Assembly: GCA_002007465.1 (NCBI GenBank)
Contig: LNAC01000276.1
Coordinates: forward strand, 5,580,741-5,644,740
Reading direction: 5' to 3'
From: Ailurus styani
Taxonomy: Eukaryota; Chordata; Mammalia; Carnivora; Ailuridae
DNA: 64,000 nucleotides
The notes under the pieces are model-generated. The model worked only from the letters and a program-made list of their open reading frames with translations. It did not search any database and was not told the DNA's origin. The number at the start of each line of letters is the position of its first letter. Position 1 is the stretch's first letter. Below, one piece after another: positions 47,773 to 59,369 of the stretch. A program made the position numbers and the translations under genes.

Positions 47773-47984
47773 CCCCCCTTTTTTAAATTCCGTGATATTT
47801 ATTGATACTTAGGTGGCTTTGTGAATGCACTTTATAAATCATTAAGTGCTGTACAGACTCAAGGACTTATTATTAGTATGCGACCTTCCCACGCCAACTG
47901 TACCGTGTATGTCCTCGCCTCTGAGAACAGGTGAATCCGCAGAGACGGGAAGTTGGGCAGCGCTCGCTGGGGGAAGGCAGGATC

Positions 47985-48147
47985 AGGCACAGGGTTTCTT
48001 TTGGGGGCGATAAAAATATCCTAAAATTAGACATTGAGATAGTCATACAACTCTGCGAATAGATTAAAAACCACTGGAATGTATACATATGAAAAGGGTG
48101 AATTTCATAGTATGTGAATTCCGCCTCGTTATTAAAAACACGAATCC
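47985..48147 (+). mobile_element. L1MB-like 3' end
   Basis: ACTCTGCGAATAGATTAAAA, ACCACTGGAATGTATACATA and GGGTGAATTTCATAGTATGT are the standard L1MB terminal phrases, leading directly into a SINE. Confidence 0.75.
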
Positions 48148-48363
48148 GGGCGCCTGGGTGGCTCAGTGGGTTAAAGCCTCTGCTTTCGGCTCAGGTCATG
48201 ATCTCAGGGTCCTGGGATCGAGGCCCGCATCGGGCTCTCTGCTCAGCAGGGAGCCTGCTTCCTCCTCTCTCTCTCTGCCTGCCTCTCTGCCTACTTGTAA
48301 TTTCTCTCTCTGTGTCAAATAAATAAATAAAATCTTTAAAAAAAAAAAAATAAAAAAAAAAAA
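48148..48363 (+). mobile_element. CAN-SINE, mustelid-type, near consensus
   Basis: Head GGGCGCCTGGGTGGCTCAGT, long A-rich tail. Perfect duplication TAAAAACACGAATCC at 48133-48147 and 48364-48378. Confidence 0.95.
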
Positions 48364-48536
48364 TAAAAACACGAATCCCCCCACTGCATTCAGACGCCTC
48401 GCCACTGGCCTCAGGGGGATTCATAGACACTCCCCCTCATGTGCTAGATGCCTGCCCTCTTGTCTCCAGGACACGGAACACGGACTAAACTGTAGAATTT
48501 GTCCCAAAAATTCTTTTTAAAATCGTAGTTGAAACT

Positions 48537-48640
48537 GGGGGCTCCCGGCTGGCTCAGTCAGTAGAATGAGCAACTCTTGATCTCCGAGTAGTGAGTTCAA
48601 GCCCCACGCTGGGTGCGGAGCCTCCTTAAAATAAACCAAC
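48537..48640 (+). mobile_element. Old tRNA-SINE, short variant
   Basis: GCTGGCTCAGTCAGTAGAAT, then AACTCTTGATCTCCGAGTAG and AGCCCCACGCTGGGTGCGGA, the older short carnivore tRNA-SINE form. Confidence 0.8.
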
Positions 48641-48865
48641 AAACGGTATTTGAAATTGATCTGGGGGAAATAAAGTCAGAATAGTGACATATACCCACCT
48701 TCTTACAACTATTTTATTCATCATCTCATCTCAGGAAATACTAGGTATGAAAGAACCGAAAATAAAAAATTTTTAAAAAAAGAAAATTCCTGGAATATAG
48801 GTGTGGGTAGTTTTTGGTTTTGTTTTTTAATTTTCCATTTTGATTGAATTGAAAAACAGATGATG

Positions 48866-49068
48866 GGCACCTGGGTGGCTCCGTGGGTTAAAGCCTCTGC
48901 CTTCGTTCGGCTCAGGTCATGATCCCAGGGTCCTGGGATCGAGCCCCGCATCGGGCTCCCTGCTCAGCGGGGAGCCTGCTTCCTCCTCTCTGTCTGCCTC
49001 TCTGCCTACTTGTGATCTCTCTCTCTCTCTCTCTGTGTCAAATAAATAAATAAAATCTTAAAAAAAAA
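48866..49068 (+). mobile_element. CAN-SINE, mustelid-type
   Basis: Head GGCACCTGGGTGGCTCCGTG. A short duplication CTTCG-TTCGG occurs in the body. Flanked by AAAACAGATGATG and AAAAAGATGATG. Confidence 0.93.
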
Positions 49069-49069
49069 A

Positions 49070-49797
49070 AGATGATGATTTCTTTAAAATCAGGAAAATT
49101 CTCAAGATACAAAGTGTACTTATTGCTGTGTAGCCTCAGTTTCCCCCAAATCATGCAACAAAACTCTCTAGTGTGCCCAGAAGATCACTACTGTTCTTAC
49201 ACACTATGTGCAGGTCTCATGGTACAAGGTCAAAGGCACCAGCCACTTCCTCTGCCAACAGAGTTTACTGTGCCTTTTATCCCGTAGAAAGCCAAACGGT
49301 GGTTTCTTCCTGTGTTCCCTCCAAGTGACTTTTGATGTAGAACGTGGCCAGTGGCTGTGTTTCTACCTGCCTAGAACTCAAAGGACCGGAAGTAAAATTA
49401 TTGTTGGCAGCTGTGCATGTTTATTCCTGCAGAAGTTAAATACCAGACTCAAGACTTTCTCACCATATCCGAGCAAGGGGATCTAGGAGGAAAGGAGCTA
49501 ATCCAGCCACTTCTCACCTCCCTGGGTGGGATTTCAAGCAGGCTGAGAGGAGAGAAATGGGGGAGTAGCATCGTGTTGACTCACGACTCAGACTCACGGG
49601 CGGCAGTGGGGGGGGGGTTGACTCGTCTGGAGGTGGTCCTACCGCTCCAGCTGACACCCTTGACTGCAAAGGAGGCCAGCCTTCTACAGGGCAACTGAGT
49701 CCCCCCAGCAGGACCGAGCTGGGGGAGAGCCATGCGGGGTGCTCTGCACGGGCATCTGAGCTAAACTGCCCTGGAGTCTCATAGGACTCTTTTTACA
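49070..49797. other. Intergenic unique sequence
   Basis: No repeat or gene is recognised; open frames are short and unrelated to any family I know. Confidence 0.5.
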
Positions 49798-49986
49798 GGG
49801 GCACCTGGGGGGCTCAGTCGGTTAAGCATCTGCCTTCCGCTCAGGTCATGATCTCAGGGTCCTGGGATCGAGTCCCGCATCGGGCTCCCTGCTGAGCAGC
49901 CTGCTTCTCTCTCTCTCAAATAAATAAATAAAATCTTAAAAAAAAATAAAGAAATTTCTCTGGTGATTCTTATTTTTTTAAAAAAA
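49798..49986 (+). mobile_element. CAN-SINE with shortened body
   Basis: Head GGGCACCTGGGGGGCTCAGT; most of the CT-rich region is missing. Target-site duplication GACTCTTTTTACA is seen on both sides. Confidence 0.92.
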
Positions 49987-50380
49987 GACTCTTTTTACAT
50001 TAGAAGAAATCAATGGTATTGCCTTCCTTGCTCAGAGGAAAGAACGGATTCAGAACAAATCTAAATGTGTTCGTTAGAATGAAATCTTGGAAGAAACACA
50101 AACCGTCGGTAGTGACAGATTAGAGCATGAGACCTGATACACGATGTGGCAGATTATGAATTTGGTAATCTGAAAATGTTTTTATCTGTTTTGCCTTCTG
50201 CACACAACTGCTCTTCTTAGAAAGAGGCTTTCTGGATCTGACACCAGGGAGATCATGAAGTCTAGAAAACTAAACAATTATAACAACTGTAACTGTATTT
50301 ATATAATATGTTCGCCTGTCCTCAAATTTCTGTTATTTTGTCATAATGAGGAAAAACTCAAAGATGCTAAACTCTTTCAT

Positions 50381-50549
50381 CTTTGGGGGGGAGGGGCAGA
50401 GGGTGAGGGAGAGAGAGAGAGAGAATCCCAAGCAGGTCCCACGCCCAGCGCAGAGCCCAACACGGGGCTCGATCTCACGACCCGGATATCATGACTTGAG
50501 TCCAAACCAAGAGTCAGATGCTTAACCAACTGAGCCACCCAGGCGCCCC
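50381..50549 (-). mobile_element. CAN-SINE, tail end replaced by G-rich run
   Basis: Inverted copy with AGAGAATCCCAAGCAGGTCC and head GAGCCACCCAGGCGCCCC. The usual T-rich start is missing, so it is truncated at the tail or rearranged. Confidence 0.85.
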
Positions 50550-51261
50550 TGTTTTCTGTCTTCTGATGCTCTGTCACCTTGGAGCTCTGTCACCCCACCT
50601 CGCCGATCTGGGAAAGACTGCCCCTCCCAGGGTGAGCTAATTCCTAGAGAGAGCAAACAACTTGCCCAAACTGCCCCTTTTGTGGGCCAGCCAGTCAATC
50701 CAGAGCCCACACCCCCAAACCCCTCCTCTGCGGGGCCCTCACACTCAGGGCACCGACCCCCTGTCCTGATCACCCCAGGGCCGGCCCCTATGCCCCCAGA
50801 ATGCTGTCTGCATCCAGAGGGGCGTGTAGTCCAAGGACTCATAGGCTCTGCATCCACAGCCCACTGCCCATTCCACCCATAAGCTACCCGGACTCTGATG
50901 AACGCAAATAATTTCGAGAGGAGAGATCAGCGGTGGTTACTAATGGCCTGCGTTGCCCACCTTTTACCCTAAAAAGCAGGTGTTGCCGTTCCACTGTCAC
51001 AGAGCCCCATCCAGCCTGTCTCCTGGCTTCTCGGCAGGCCCCCTGCCAGATCCTCTGGTTTGGGACACTACGGTGTCTCCTAGTGACCTCCTCACTGCAA
51101 CTAGAGGGATCTTAGCAAAACAGAACTGACGGTAGGACCCACACGACCCCCACCATGTCCTCTGCACCCCTGACATTTGCATAGGTCGTCCCCCCCCATC
51201 CCAGAGCATCCTGTCCTCGTCACTCCTGCCCCGCAGCAAGCCTTCAAGAGGCTAGCTCCTC

Positions 51262-51457
51262 GGGCGCCTGGGCGGCTCAGTGGGTTAAGCCTCTGCTTTG
51301 CTCAGGTCATGTGCTCAGGGTCCTGGGATCGAGGCCCACATCGGGCTCCCTGCTCGGCGGGGAGCCTGCTTCCTCCTCTCTCTCTGCCTGCCTCTCTGCC
51401 TACTTGTGATCTCTCTCTCTCTGTCAAATAAATAAATAAAATCTTAAAAAAAAAAAA
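51262..51457 (+). mobile_element. CAN-SINE, mustelid-type, near consensus
   Basis: Head GGGCGCCTGGGCGGCTCAGT. Target-site duplication AAGAGGCTAGCTCCT on both sides, effectively perfect. Confidence 0.95.
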
Positions 51458-51519
51458 AAGAGGCTAGCTCCTCTTTGTAGCTTTCACCACCCTTGAGCGG
51501 CTTCACCTCTGGAAGCCTT

Positions 51520-52600
51520 TGCTTCCTTGCCTAGAAAATGGGGGAGCTGCTTGCTGCTAACTTCCCAGACGTGAAGGAGAAGTCGGCATCTGCCGCACAC
51601 ATGGCTCTTGCTTGCACATCACGCTTCTCCCCAGGGCCAGGAGTCCCCCCTGCTCTGACCTGGGACAACAGCCCTGCCCTCTCTTTCCAAGGCCACATTC
51701 TTTCCGAGCCCGCCAGTGGCTGTGGGCCGCTTCCTTCCCCTAAGCAGGCTTTGGGCGCCCATGTGTACCCAAGAGCTCATGCTAGCATCCACCCCAAAGG
51801 TGGGGGGGGGGGATGTGTGCTAAAGAACCTGGCGCTTCCCAGGGCCGGGCAGGCGGTCTGGAGCAGAGGAGGTGAGCCTCCAATGCCAGCAGCTATTATT
51901 GGACCTGGAGGAGGCGACCAGGAGCTGGAGGAGAGAGCCAGCCGGTCGAGGAGGGAGCAGGGGCGGGAAGGAAGCCAGACAGAAGGCAGACAGAACACAG
52001 AGGCCTGTGGGCAGCAGCAGCCGGGCGTGGGCAGGGGCTCCGGGCCCGAGCGAGGACGCCGAGAAGCAGTTGGAGGAGTTTGCAAGAGCTGCCCAAACAA
52101 AGTACCGCAGGCTCGGGGGGCGTACGCGCCCGAGGGGTGCCGTCTCGCAGCGCGGGGGGCCGGAGAGCAAGGAGATCAAGCCGTGGGCAGCTGCGGCGAG
52201 GCGTCTGTCCTTGGCTGGCGGGTGGCCCTCTCCGCACCCGTGTCCTGATAGGGTCGTGCCTCTGCCCGTGTCTGCGACCTCACCCCCTCTTCCTGTATGA
52301 GCCCCAGTCACACTGGATCGCGATCCTTCCTGATGACTTCACATGAACTTGCTTATGAACTTGAAAGGCCTCATCTCCGGATGGTCACATCGTGCCGTGC
52401 TGGGGGCGCAGAACACCCACAGATGACTTTGGGGGGGGGATGCCAGCCAGGCCCGCACAGCCAGCGAGGGGCTCATTGGGAGAAGGAAAGCAGGAGGAGC
52501 AGTGGGTTGCAAAGAAGCAGACTTTTTCTCTTGCTAAGCATGTGCCTCGGTCCCCATCCGGTCTCCCCAAAACCAGAGGGCTGTCCGGGTTGACCATGGG
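51520..52600. other. GC-rich intergenic block, unassigned
   Basis: Higher GC than its surroundings, free of SINEs, open in several frames on both strands (for example 51872-52300 on +). One frame has an acidic, Gln/Glu-rich, coiled-coil-like look but I recognise no family, splice pattern or conserved motif. Most likely compositional. Confidence 0.4.
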
Positions 52601-52959
52601 GGGCCTCGCTACGTGGTGAGATGCCAGACTCCCTCATTCGGGTTCTTCATGGCTACAAAGGGCCTAACTAAGCCAGTATGCGAAGCTCTTGGCACACGGC
52701 CTGGCCTAGAGAGCTTGATAAATCACAGCTATTATTCTTAATTGAGATGATTTGGCTGGCAATATTCATCTAGGAAAACCACCATTTAGGCCAAAAGGAA
52801 AAAAAAAAGAGCCTGATTACATAATGATAAACATCACGAGAAGTTGGAGACATGGCATTATTAAAACTTTCTGCCTCATAAAATATAATCACACCACATG
52901 GAAAAAATGTTAGAAATAGAATAAACTGCCAGGAACATAATTCCAGTGAGAATTTAAGA

Positions 52960-53660
52960 GATCTATGGCAAAGTGAGGGTATGAGAAGAGAAATCATCCA
53001 TCCAACAGTCACACTCCTTGGCATTACCCAAGCGAAGTGCAAACTTACAACCACAACCCCAAACCTGCACACACAGGTGTCTATGGCGGCTTTACGCTTA
53101 ATCACCCGAACTCGGAAGCAGCCCAGACAGCCTTCGGCTGGCGAAGGGAGAGACTGCGGGACATCCAGACAAGAGAGGAGCTCTCCAGCCCTACAAAGAC
53201 ACAGAGGAACTTCAAATGCAGATAAGTAAGCGAGAGTAGCCAGTCTGAAAAGGCTACCTCCTGTAGGATTCCAACTCCATGACATTCTGGAAAAGGCAAA
53301 GGCATGCAGACAGTAAAAGGATCAGCGGTTGTCAGGGGTGGTGGGGGGGGTGGAGAGATGAAGAAGCAGAGCACGGGGGATCTTTAAGGCAGTGAAATAC
53401 TCTGTATGTTACCACAAGGATGGATACGTTCATTAGTCATCCGTCCGAACCCATGCAGTGAACCCCAGTGTAAGCCATGGGCTCTGGTTGGTAATGATGT
53501 CAGTGTGGGTTCACTGATGGTGACAAAGGCTCCCCTTTGGTGCCATGTTGACAGTCGGGGAGGCTGTGCATTTGGAAGGGCAGAGCGTTTGTGGGGTAAA
53601 TGGGAACTTCCTTTACTTTCCACTCAATTTTGCTGTGAACCTAAAACTGCTCTAAACTAT
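52960..53660 (+). mobile_element. Old L1 (ME-like) ORF2 end and 3'UTR, sense
   Basis: In order: ATTCCAACTCCATGACATTC, TGGAAAAGGCAAAGGCATG, GATCAGCGGTTGTCAGGGGT, CCAGTGTAAGCCATGGGCTC and TTTTGCTGTGAACCTAAAAC, the last being the characteristic L1ME terminus. Multiple stops; no function. Confidence 0.85.
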
Positions 53661-53683
53661 GTTATTTATTAATTTTTAAGGGG

Positions 53684-53820
53684 TCTTTTTTTTTTAAGAT
53701 TTTATTTGTTTATTAGAGAGAGAGAGAGAGAGAGCATAAGCCGGGGGAGTGGCAGGCAGAGGGAGAGGGAGAAGTAGGCTCCCCGCCGAGCAGGGAGTCG
53801 GATGTGGGGCTCAATCCCAA
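53684..53820 (-). mobile_element. Truncated CAN-SINE (tRNA head missing)
   Basis: Inverted T-rich tail, GA run and body up to GGCTCAATCCCAA, then stops; the tRNA-like head with the promoter boxes is absent. Confidence 0.85.
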
Positions 53821-53921
53821 GGGGCCCTTGCTTTTTACATTAATGCCTATATTGAGAATACAGTACCCTTCGGGGAACTGAATATAGTAAATGTATGCAT
53901 TCATAAAAAGTAATGACACAG

Positions 53922-54081
53922 AGGGGCGCCTGGGTGGCTCAGTGGGCTAAGTGTCTGCCTTTGGCTCAGGTCATGATCCCAGGGTCGTGGGATCGAGCCC
54001 CACCTCGGGCTCCCTGCTCAGCGGTTAGTCCATTTCTCCCTCTATGTGCATGCTCTCTCTCAAATAAATATTAAAAAAAAA
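53922..54081 (+). mobile_element. CAN-SINE
   Basis: Head GGGGCGCCTGGGTGGCTCAG with a short body and tail, directly followed by another SINE in the same orientation. Confidence 0.92.
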
Positions 54082-54086
54082 ATTAA

Positions 54087-54282
54087 GGGTGACTGGGTGG
54101 CTCAGTGGGTTAAAGCCTCTGCCTTCGGCTCAGGTCATGATCTCAGGGTCCTGGGATCGAGGCCCACATTGGGCTCTCCGCTCAGCGGGGAGCCTGCTTC
54201 CTCCTCTCTCTCTGCCTGCCTCTCAGCCTACTTGCGATCTCTCTCCCTCTGTGAAATAAACAAATAAAATCTTAAGAATAAA
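54087..54282 (+). mobile_element. CAN-SINE, mustelid-type, tandem with the previous copy
   Basis: Head GGGTGACTGGGTGGCTCAGT, full body. It appears to have inserted in the A-rich tail of the preceding SINE. Confidence 0.92.
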
Positions 54283-54289
54283 ATTTAAA

Positions 54290-54790
54290 AAAACTTTCTA
54301 TTTTAGAAGATTTACAGAAAAATTGCAAAGATGGTACACAGAGTTCTCAAATACCCTATGACTTTTCCCCTAGTTATAATATCCTAGAATAAAGTATTTG
54401 TCACCATTAATAAACTAATACTGACACATTATAATTAACTAAAGTCCATACTTTATTCAGATTTCTTTCAAATTTTCCCTGATGTCCTTTTCCCTAAGGT
54501 CACCTAGCTGTCACGTCTCCTTAGCCTCCTCTTGGCTGGGCCAGCTTCTCAGGCTTCCTTGCTCGTTATGACCTTGACAATTCAGAGAGGAACTGATCAG
54601 GAATTTTATAGACTCTCCATCAGTTGGGATCTGTCCGATGCTATCTCACAGATAGACTGTGTTGGTGGGTTTTGGAAGGAAAACCCCAGAGGGGAAGGGC
54701 CCTTCCCATCATACCACATCCTATCCAGAGTACATGCTGGCAGCAGGACTTATCACAGGTGTGTGTTCAAGAACAGTAATGAACTGACAA
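54290..54790. mobile_element. Old L1-like 3'UTR fragment
   Basis: CTGTCACGTCTCCTTAGCCT, CCTCTTGGCTGGGCCAGCTT, GACCTTGACAATTCAGAGAG and TCCAGAGTACATGCTGGCAG are recurrent phrases of an ancient LINE-derived repeat. I am not sure of its orientation. Confidence 0.55.
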
Positions 54791-55054
54791 CATACATAGC
54801 CCAAGAAGGAAATCTCTAAGCACAAAAAGCAGACACTGCCCAGGTTCTGTTACAGCAAAAGGCAGAGGGCATTACCCCTGGGCCCTGAGTCTCACCCTCC
54901 CCAGGCTGCAGAATCAAAACACTCTAACACTTACGGGGGGGCGGGCTTTACATTGGCCCCCATCTCCTATATTTGTGCTCCTGTCTGATCCTCTCTCTTT
55001 GAGTACAGATAGGATCTAGTGAGTCCATTTCAACCAAAAGAATATGATAACTGG

Positions 55055-55247
55055 GGGCGACTGGGTGGCTTAGTGGGTTAAAGCCTCTGCCTTCGGCTCA
55101 GGTCATGATCTCAGGGTCCTGGGATCAAGTCTCGCATCGGGCTCCCTGGTCAGCGGGGAGCCTGCTTCCTCCATTCTCTCTGCCTACCTCCCTGCCTACT
55201 TGTAATCTCTCTGTGTCAAATAAATAAATAAAATCTTAAAAAAAAAA
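55055..55247 (+). mobile_element. CAN-SINE, mustelid-type
   Basis: Head GGCGACTGGGTGGCTTAGTG. Target-site duplication AGAATATGATAACTGGG versus AGAACATGATAACTGGG. Confidence 0.95.
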
Positions 55248-55639
55248 AAGAACATGATAACTGGGATCTGAGACTAGGTTACGGAAGACCGGGACTTGTC
55301 TTGCTGGACCTCTCTTACACCCATGGACGTTAGTTGGCTGCCATGTTGGAAGTTTCCACATGGCAAACACTGAAGAAGGCCACCAGCCTGTGGTCCTCGA
55401 GAGACGGAGGCCCTCGGTCCGACAGCCGGCAAGGGACTGAATCCTGCCAACAGCCGTAGGAGTGAGCCCGGAGCAGAACCTCCCCACGTTGGGCCTTGAG
55501 ATGATGACAGCTCCACCCAACACCTGGATCACAGACCCGTGAGTCACCCTGAACCAGAGCACCAGCTGGGTCACACCAAGATGCCTGACCCACAGAAACG
55601 GTGAGAACATCCAAACTGGCCTTAAGTCATGACACTGTT

Positions 55640-56235
55640 AAACACAGCTTTATTGAGGTGTAACAGATATGCAAAATCTGCAAATATGTAATGAATATAA
55701 TGTGATGAGTTTGGATGCACGCGCACACCCCTGACACCGTCACCACAATCGAGGTGACCTATCCCTCCAAGGTTTTCTTGTATCCTTTGTTTTGGGGGTG
55801 GGAGGGAAGAACACCTAACATGAGTTGTCTTAAAACTGAAAAATTTTTTTAAAGATTTTATTTATTTATTTGAGAGAGAGAGAGAGAGGGAGAGCATGAG
55901 CAGAGTGAGGGGCCAAGGGAGAAGCAGACTCCGACAAGCAGGGAGCCGGACATGGGGCTCGATCCCAGGACCCCAGGATCATGACCTGAGCTGGAGGAAG
56001 GTAGACGCTTAACTGACTGAGCCACCCAGGCGCCCCTGAAACTGAAAAATTTCAAGTGCACGATACAGCATTGCACACTGTAGGCCCTATGTGCCCCGCA
56101 GAACGCAGGCATTCACCTCGCATAACTGAAACTTGACACGCGCGAAGCGACACTCCCATCCCCCACCCCTAGTCACCAGGAGCCACCACTCCGCTCTCTG
56201 TTAAGCCATTCTGTTGTGGGGTATGTCACACAGCC
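55640..56235 (-). mobile_element. Old L1 3'UTR, antisense, split by a SINE
   Basis: CAGCTTTATTGAGGTGTAAC, ATGTGATGAGTTTGGATG and CCGTCACCACAATCGAGG before the SINE. After it, TTTCAAGTGCACGATACAGC and CATAACTGAAACTTGACACG. These are classic antisense L1M 3' phrases. Confidence 0.75.
55847..56038 (-). mobile_element. CAN-SINE
   Basis: Inverted copy with GA run and head GAGCCACCCAGGCGCCCC. Target-site duplication AAACTGAAAAATTT at 55833-55846 and 56039-56052. Confidence 0.94.
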
Positions 56236-56993
56236 GTAGTGAAATAACGGTGTTTCCGTGATAATCCCAGCCCCACACCTTGCCCTTCCTGGATGATCAC
56301 TGCGCACATACACACTCCCAAGGACGGGCTTTCTGGATGCTTCTCCGGGGGTCAGCTCCCTGAGTGCCTTGGTCCTCGTCCTGCTCTTGGTCTTGCCCTT
56401 GCCCTTGCCCAGTGCACACTCACCATATGGCGCTGGGAAGGCCCCCGCAGCCTGCCGCCACACCAGTCCTTTCTCCCGCGATTTCACCCAGCAGCTCAGC
56501 ATGTAAACGTGTAAATACACTCCTCCCTCTCCGCTCACAAACAATCAAACCCTTGGCCAAGCCGGCAAACCGAGCGTCCCCCGTTTACATCATGAACCTC
56601 CTATTGGCGCGCAGTGGGAAACACACACCACCACCGATGGAAACCTCTTGACAACGTGGGAGCTAATCATGCTGAAATCAGCCACCTTCAGGATGTGGGG
56701 CGTTTTTACAGGACGACGAGCCTTCAAAATCCTCGGTCATAGACGACCCCTCCCTGCAAAAGTGAGGGGACTTGTCTAGGTTAAGGGAAGCTGAAGGAGG
56801 CATGACGACCGAATGTAGGAAGGGATGGAACCTTTGATTTTTCTTTTTTGGAAAAGCTACAAAGAGAAAATTGGGGAAAGAATACTAGAGAGTTTTATTT
56901 GATTGGTTTGATTTAATCAATGATAATGACTGTCTTGGGGTGAAAAGGGCACTGTGGTCTGGTAGAGAATGCCCTTATCAGAAATGTGCTTAG

Positions 56994-57182
56994 GGGGGCG
57001 CCTGGGTGGCTCAGTTGGTTGAGCGACTGCCTTCGGCTCAGGTCACGATCTTGGAGTGCCGGGATCAAGTCCCACATCGGGCTCCCTGCTCAGTGGGGAG
57101 TCTGCTTCTCCCTCTGACCCTCTCCCCTCTCGTGCTCCCTCTCTCACTCTCTCTCTCAAGTAAATAAATAAAATCTTTAAAA
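56994..57182 (+). mobile_element. CAN-SINE in a three-SINE nest
   Basis: Head GGGGCGCCTGGGTGGCTCAG. Target-site duplication AAATGTGCTTAG at 56982-56993 and 57183-57194. Confidence 0.94.
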
Positions 57183-57194
57183 AAATGTGCTTAG

Positions 57195-57550
57195 GTATTT
57201 ATTTTTTTAAGATTTTTTATTTATTGGGGCACCTGGGTGGCTCTGTCGTTAAGCGTCTGCCTTCAGGTCAAGGTCATGGTCCCAGGGTCATGGGATTGAG
57301 CCCTGCATCAGGTTCCCAGCTCAGCAGAAGCCTACTTCTCCCTCTCCCACTCCCCCTGCTGTGTTCCCTCTCTCGCTGTGTCTTTCTCTGTCAAATAAAT
57401 AAAAACTTTAAAAAAAAAAAAGATTTTTTTTTTTTTTACTTATTTATTTGACACAGAGAGAGAGACAGGCAGCAGGGCTTGATCCCAGGACCCTGGGATC
57501 ATGACCTGAGCCAAAGGCAGACGCTTAACAACTGAGCCACCCAGGTGCCC
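57195..57550 (-). mobile_element. CAN-SINE (inverted), interrupted by another SINE
   Basis: Tail at 57200-57225, then body from 57422 to the head GAGCCACCCAGGTGCCCC at 57550. The body is internally deleted. The sequence CAGAAATGTGCTT after 57550 repeats the target site at 56980. Confidence 0.85.
57226..57421 (+). mobile_element. CAN-SINE nested within the inverted one
   Basis: Head GGGGCACCTGGGTGGCTCTG and tail AAATAAATAAAAACTTT; sits in the T-rich end of the inverted copy. Confidence 0.92.
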
Positions 57551-57637
57551 CAGAAATGTGCTTCTGCTATTGAAGGGGAAGTGTCCTGATGTCTGCAACT
57601 GTCTTTCAAAGGTTTAGCAAAACAAACAAATCTGCTT

Positions 57638-57668
57638 GTATATATGTGTGTGTGTATATATATATATA
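57638..57668 (+). repeat. Short (TG)n/(TA)n microsatellite
   Basis: ATATATGTGTGTGTGTATAT followed by more TA units. Confidence 0.9.
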
Positions 57669-57669
57669 A

Positions 57670-59360
57670 CAGAGATGGCTAAAGCAAGTGGCAAAAATGA
57701 ATCTAGGTGAAGCATCTATGAGTGTTCATTATACTGTTCTTGCAACTTTTTTGTGGCTTTTCAACGTCTCAAAATGAAAAGGTGCAGAAACAGAGCATGC
57801 TCAGTCCTCCCCTATGTTCCTCCAGCTGCCATCATTTCTCCCTCTACACGCAACAAAGAGTCCTCGGAGGTGCCCATGCCTGCTCTACATGCTGGCTGAA
57901 TGTTTACTGACCCGCCCTCTCAACGAGCCAAAAGCTCCCGATCTGCAGTGTTTGCCAATTCCCGTGGTGTACATACTCCCACTGCGGCTGACTTCAAGCC
58001 TCTAACGCGGTGTCACAGGGCACACAGAAGATGCAACAGCACACATAAAGTATCCCCAGCACCCAGAGGTGATTTATGTAAATACCCTCGGGAGCACAGC
58101 TAGCGACTCGTGGGAAAATAATTAGGAAGTGTTGTGTTTTGAGTATTTATTACCTTTGTCTAAATACAATCCATTTGATGGAAAAGTTCACAGAATGGAC
58201 TTTTCAACAATGGCTGTGTTTAACAACTAGCTCCCAAATTCCTAAAAATTTGACAATTAGCTCTCAGCAAGCTGACTCCAGCACACCTCTGTATAAAAAG
58301 AAATCTCGACCCACTGAAATCTGGTTTCCACAATCACCATTCAGCCAAATGCTCTTGCTTCTCCCCAGGGGCCTCCATATTGCAAAATGCCAAGGACGAT
58401 GGATACAGGTCTGGCCTGGCCTGCCTTGCCTGAGTTCCCTGCAACATTCAACACTCCGCACTCCACCTGCCTTCTCTGAGGTCCTTCGGGTGCTCTCCCT
58501 ACCTGTTGACCAGTCCTGCCCAGTCTCCTTCGAGGGCTCTTCTTCCTCCACTTTACCCCCTGGCCTTTGATACGCCCATTTGACACACTCCCGGGTGCCC
58601 TGGTCCGGTCCGATGGTTTCAGCTACTACGAAGAAGGCCAGACCTTCTTCTCAGCAACAAACCTATATATCCCAACCACTTAACTGGTTTGCTCTTCTTG
58701 GAGTAAAGACATTTCGGACAAATCCAGAGTGAAAGTCCTCATCGCTTACTCCCACCTCGAGGTAGAGCTTCTGAGAGACAGAGAATATGTCCAATCCTGA
58801 AGCTAGGCAGTGTATGTTGCCTCCCTTTCCAGTTCCACAGACCTTACCACAGTTTAATAACTCAAAAGGCTTCAACAGGGTAAAGGCAACATGCATTGAC
58901 TCCCCCACGGTATCTGCTCCCCATCCCTCCTAGACTCAGATTGCATGGCCATGTTAAGGCACCGCCACTTGGTGGCGGCATTCTCTAAATGGAAAATAGC
59001 ATCCAAGGCGCTAAAAAGACAAAGACCTAATCTTCCTCAGGGCCAGGTGTGTCAATTCACACGGATTGCGTGGAGGAGTGGCGTCCACCCAGCCTGGTCC
59101 TAGCTTCATCTTCCTGTTCTGGACTAAAACCAACAGGCGCTTTCTCAAAGTTTTGTACAAAGTGGGCTCATGTGCTCTCGCTTTGGAGCAACTCACTTGC
59201 CCGTCTGTCGGTCACTGTAGGCCACTGTCAGTGAGAGCCAGGGTCAGTCACTACCCGGCTGGTCCGAGGGCCAATCGGTCAGACTCCAACGGAATCCATC
59301 CTTGCAGCCAGCCGCTTTGCTTGCCCTTCCAGCCACTGCAACCCCGCGTGATCTGCCGGG
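57670..59360. other. Intergenic sequence upstream of TIMM44
   Basis: No gene or clear repeat is recognised. The 58130-58960 part may include diverged LINE-derived sequence. CpG density rises from about 59250. Confidence 0.45.
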
Positions 59361-59369
59361 GAGATCACC

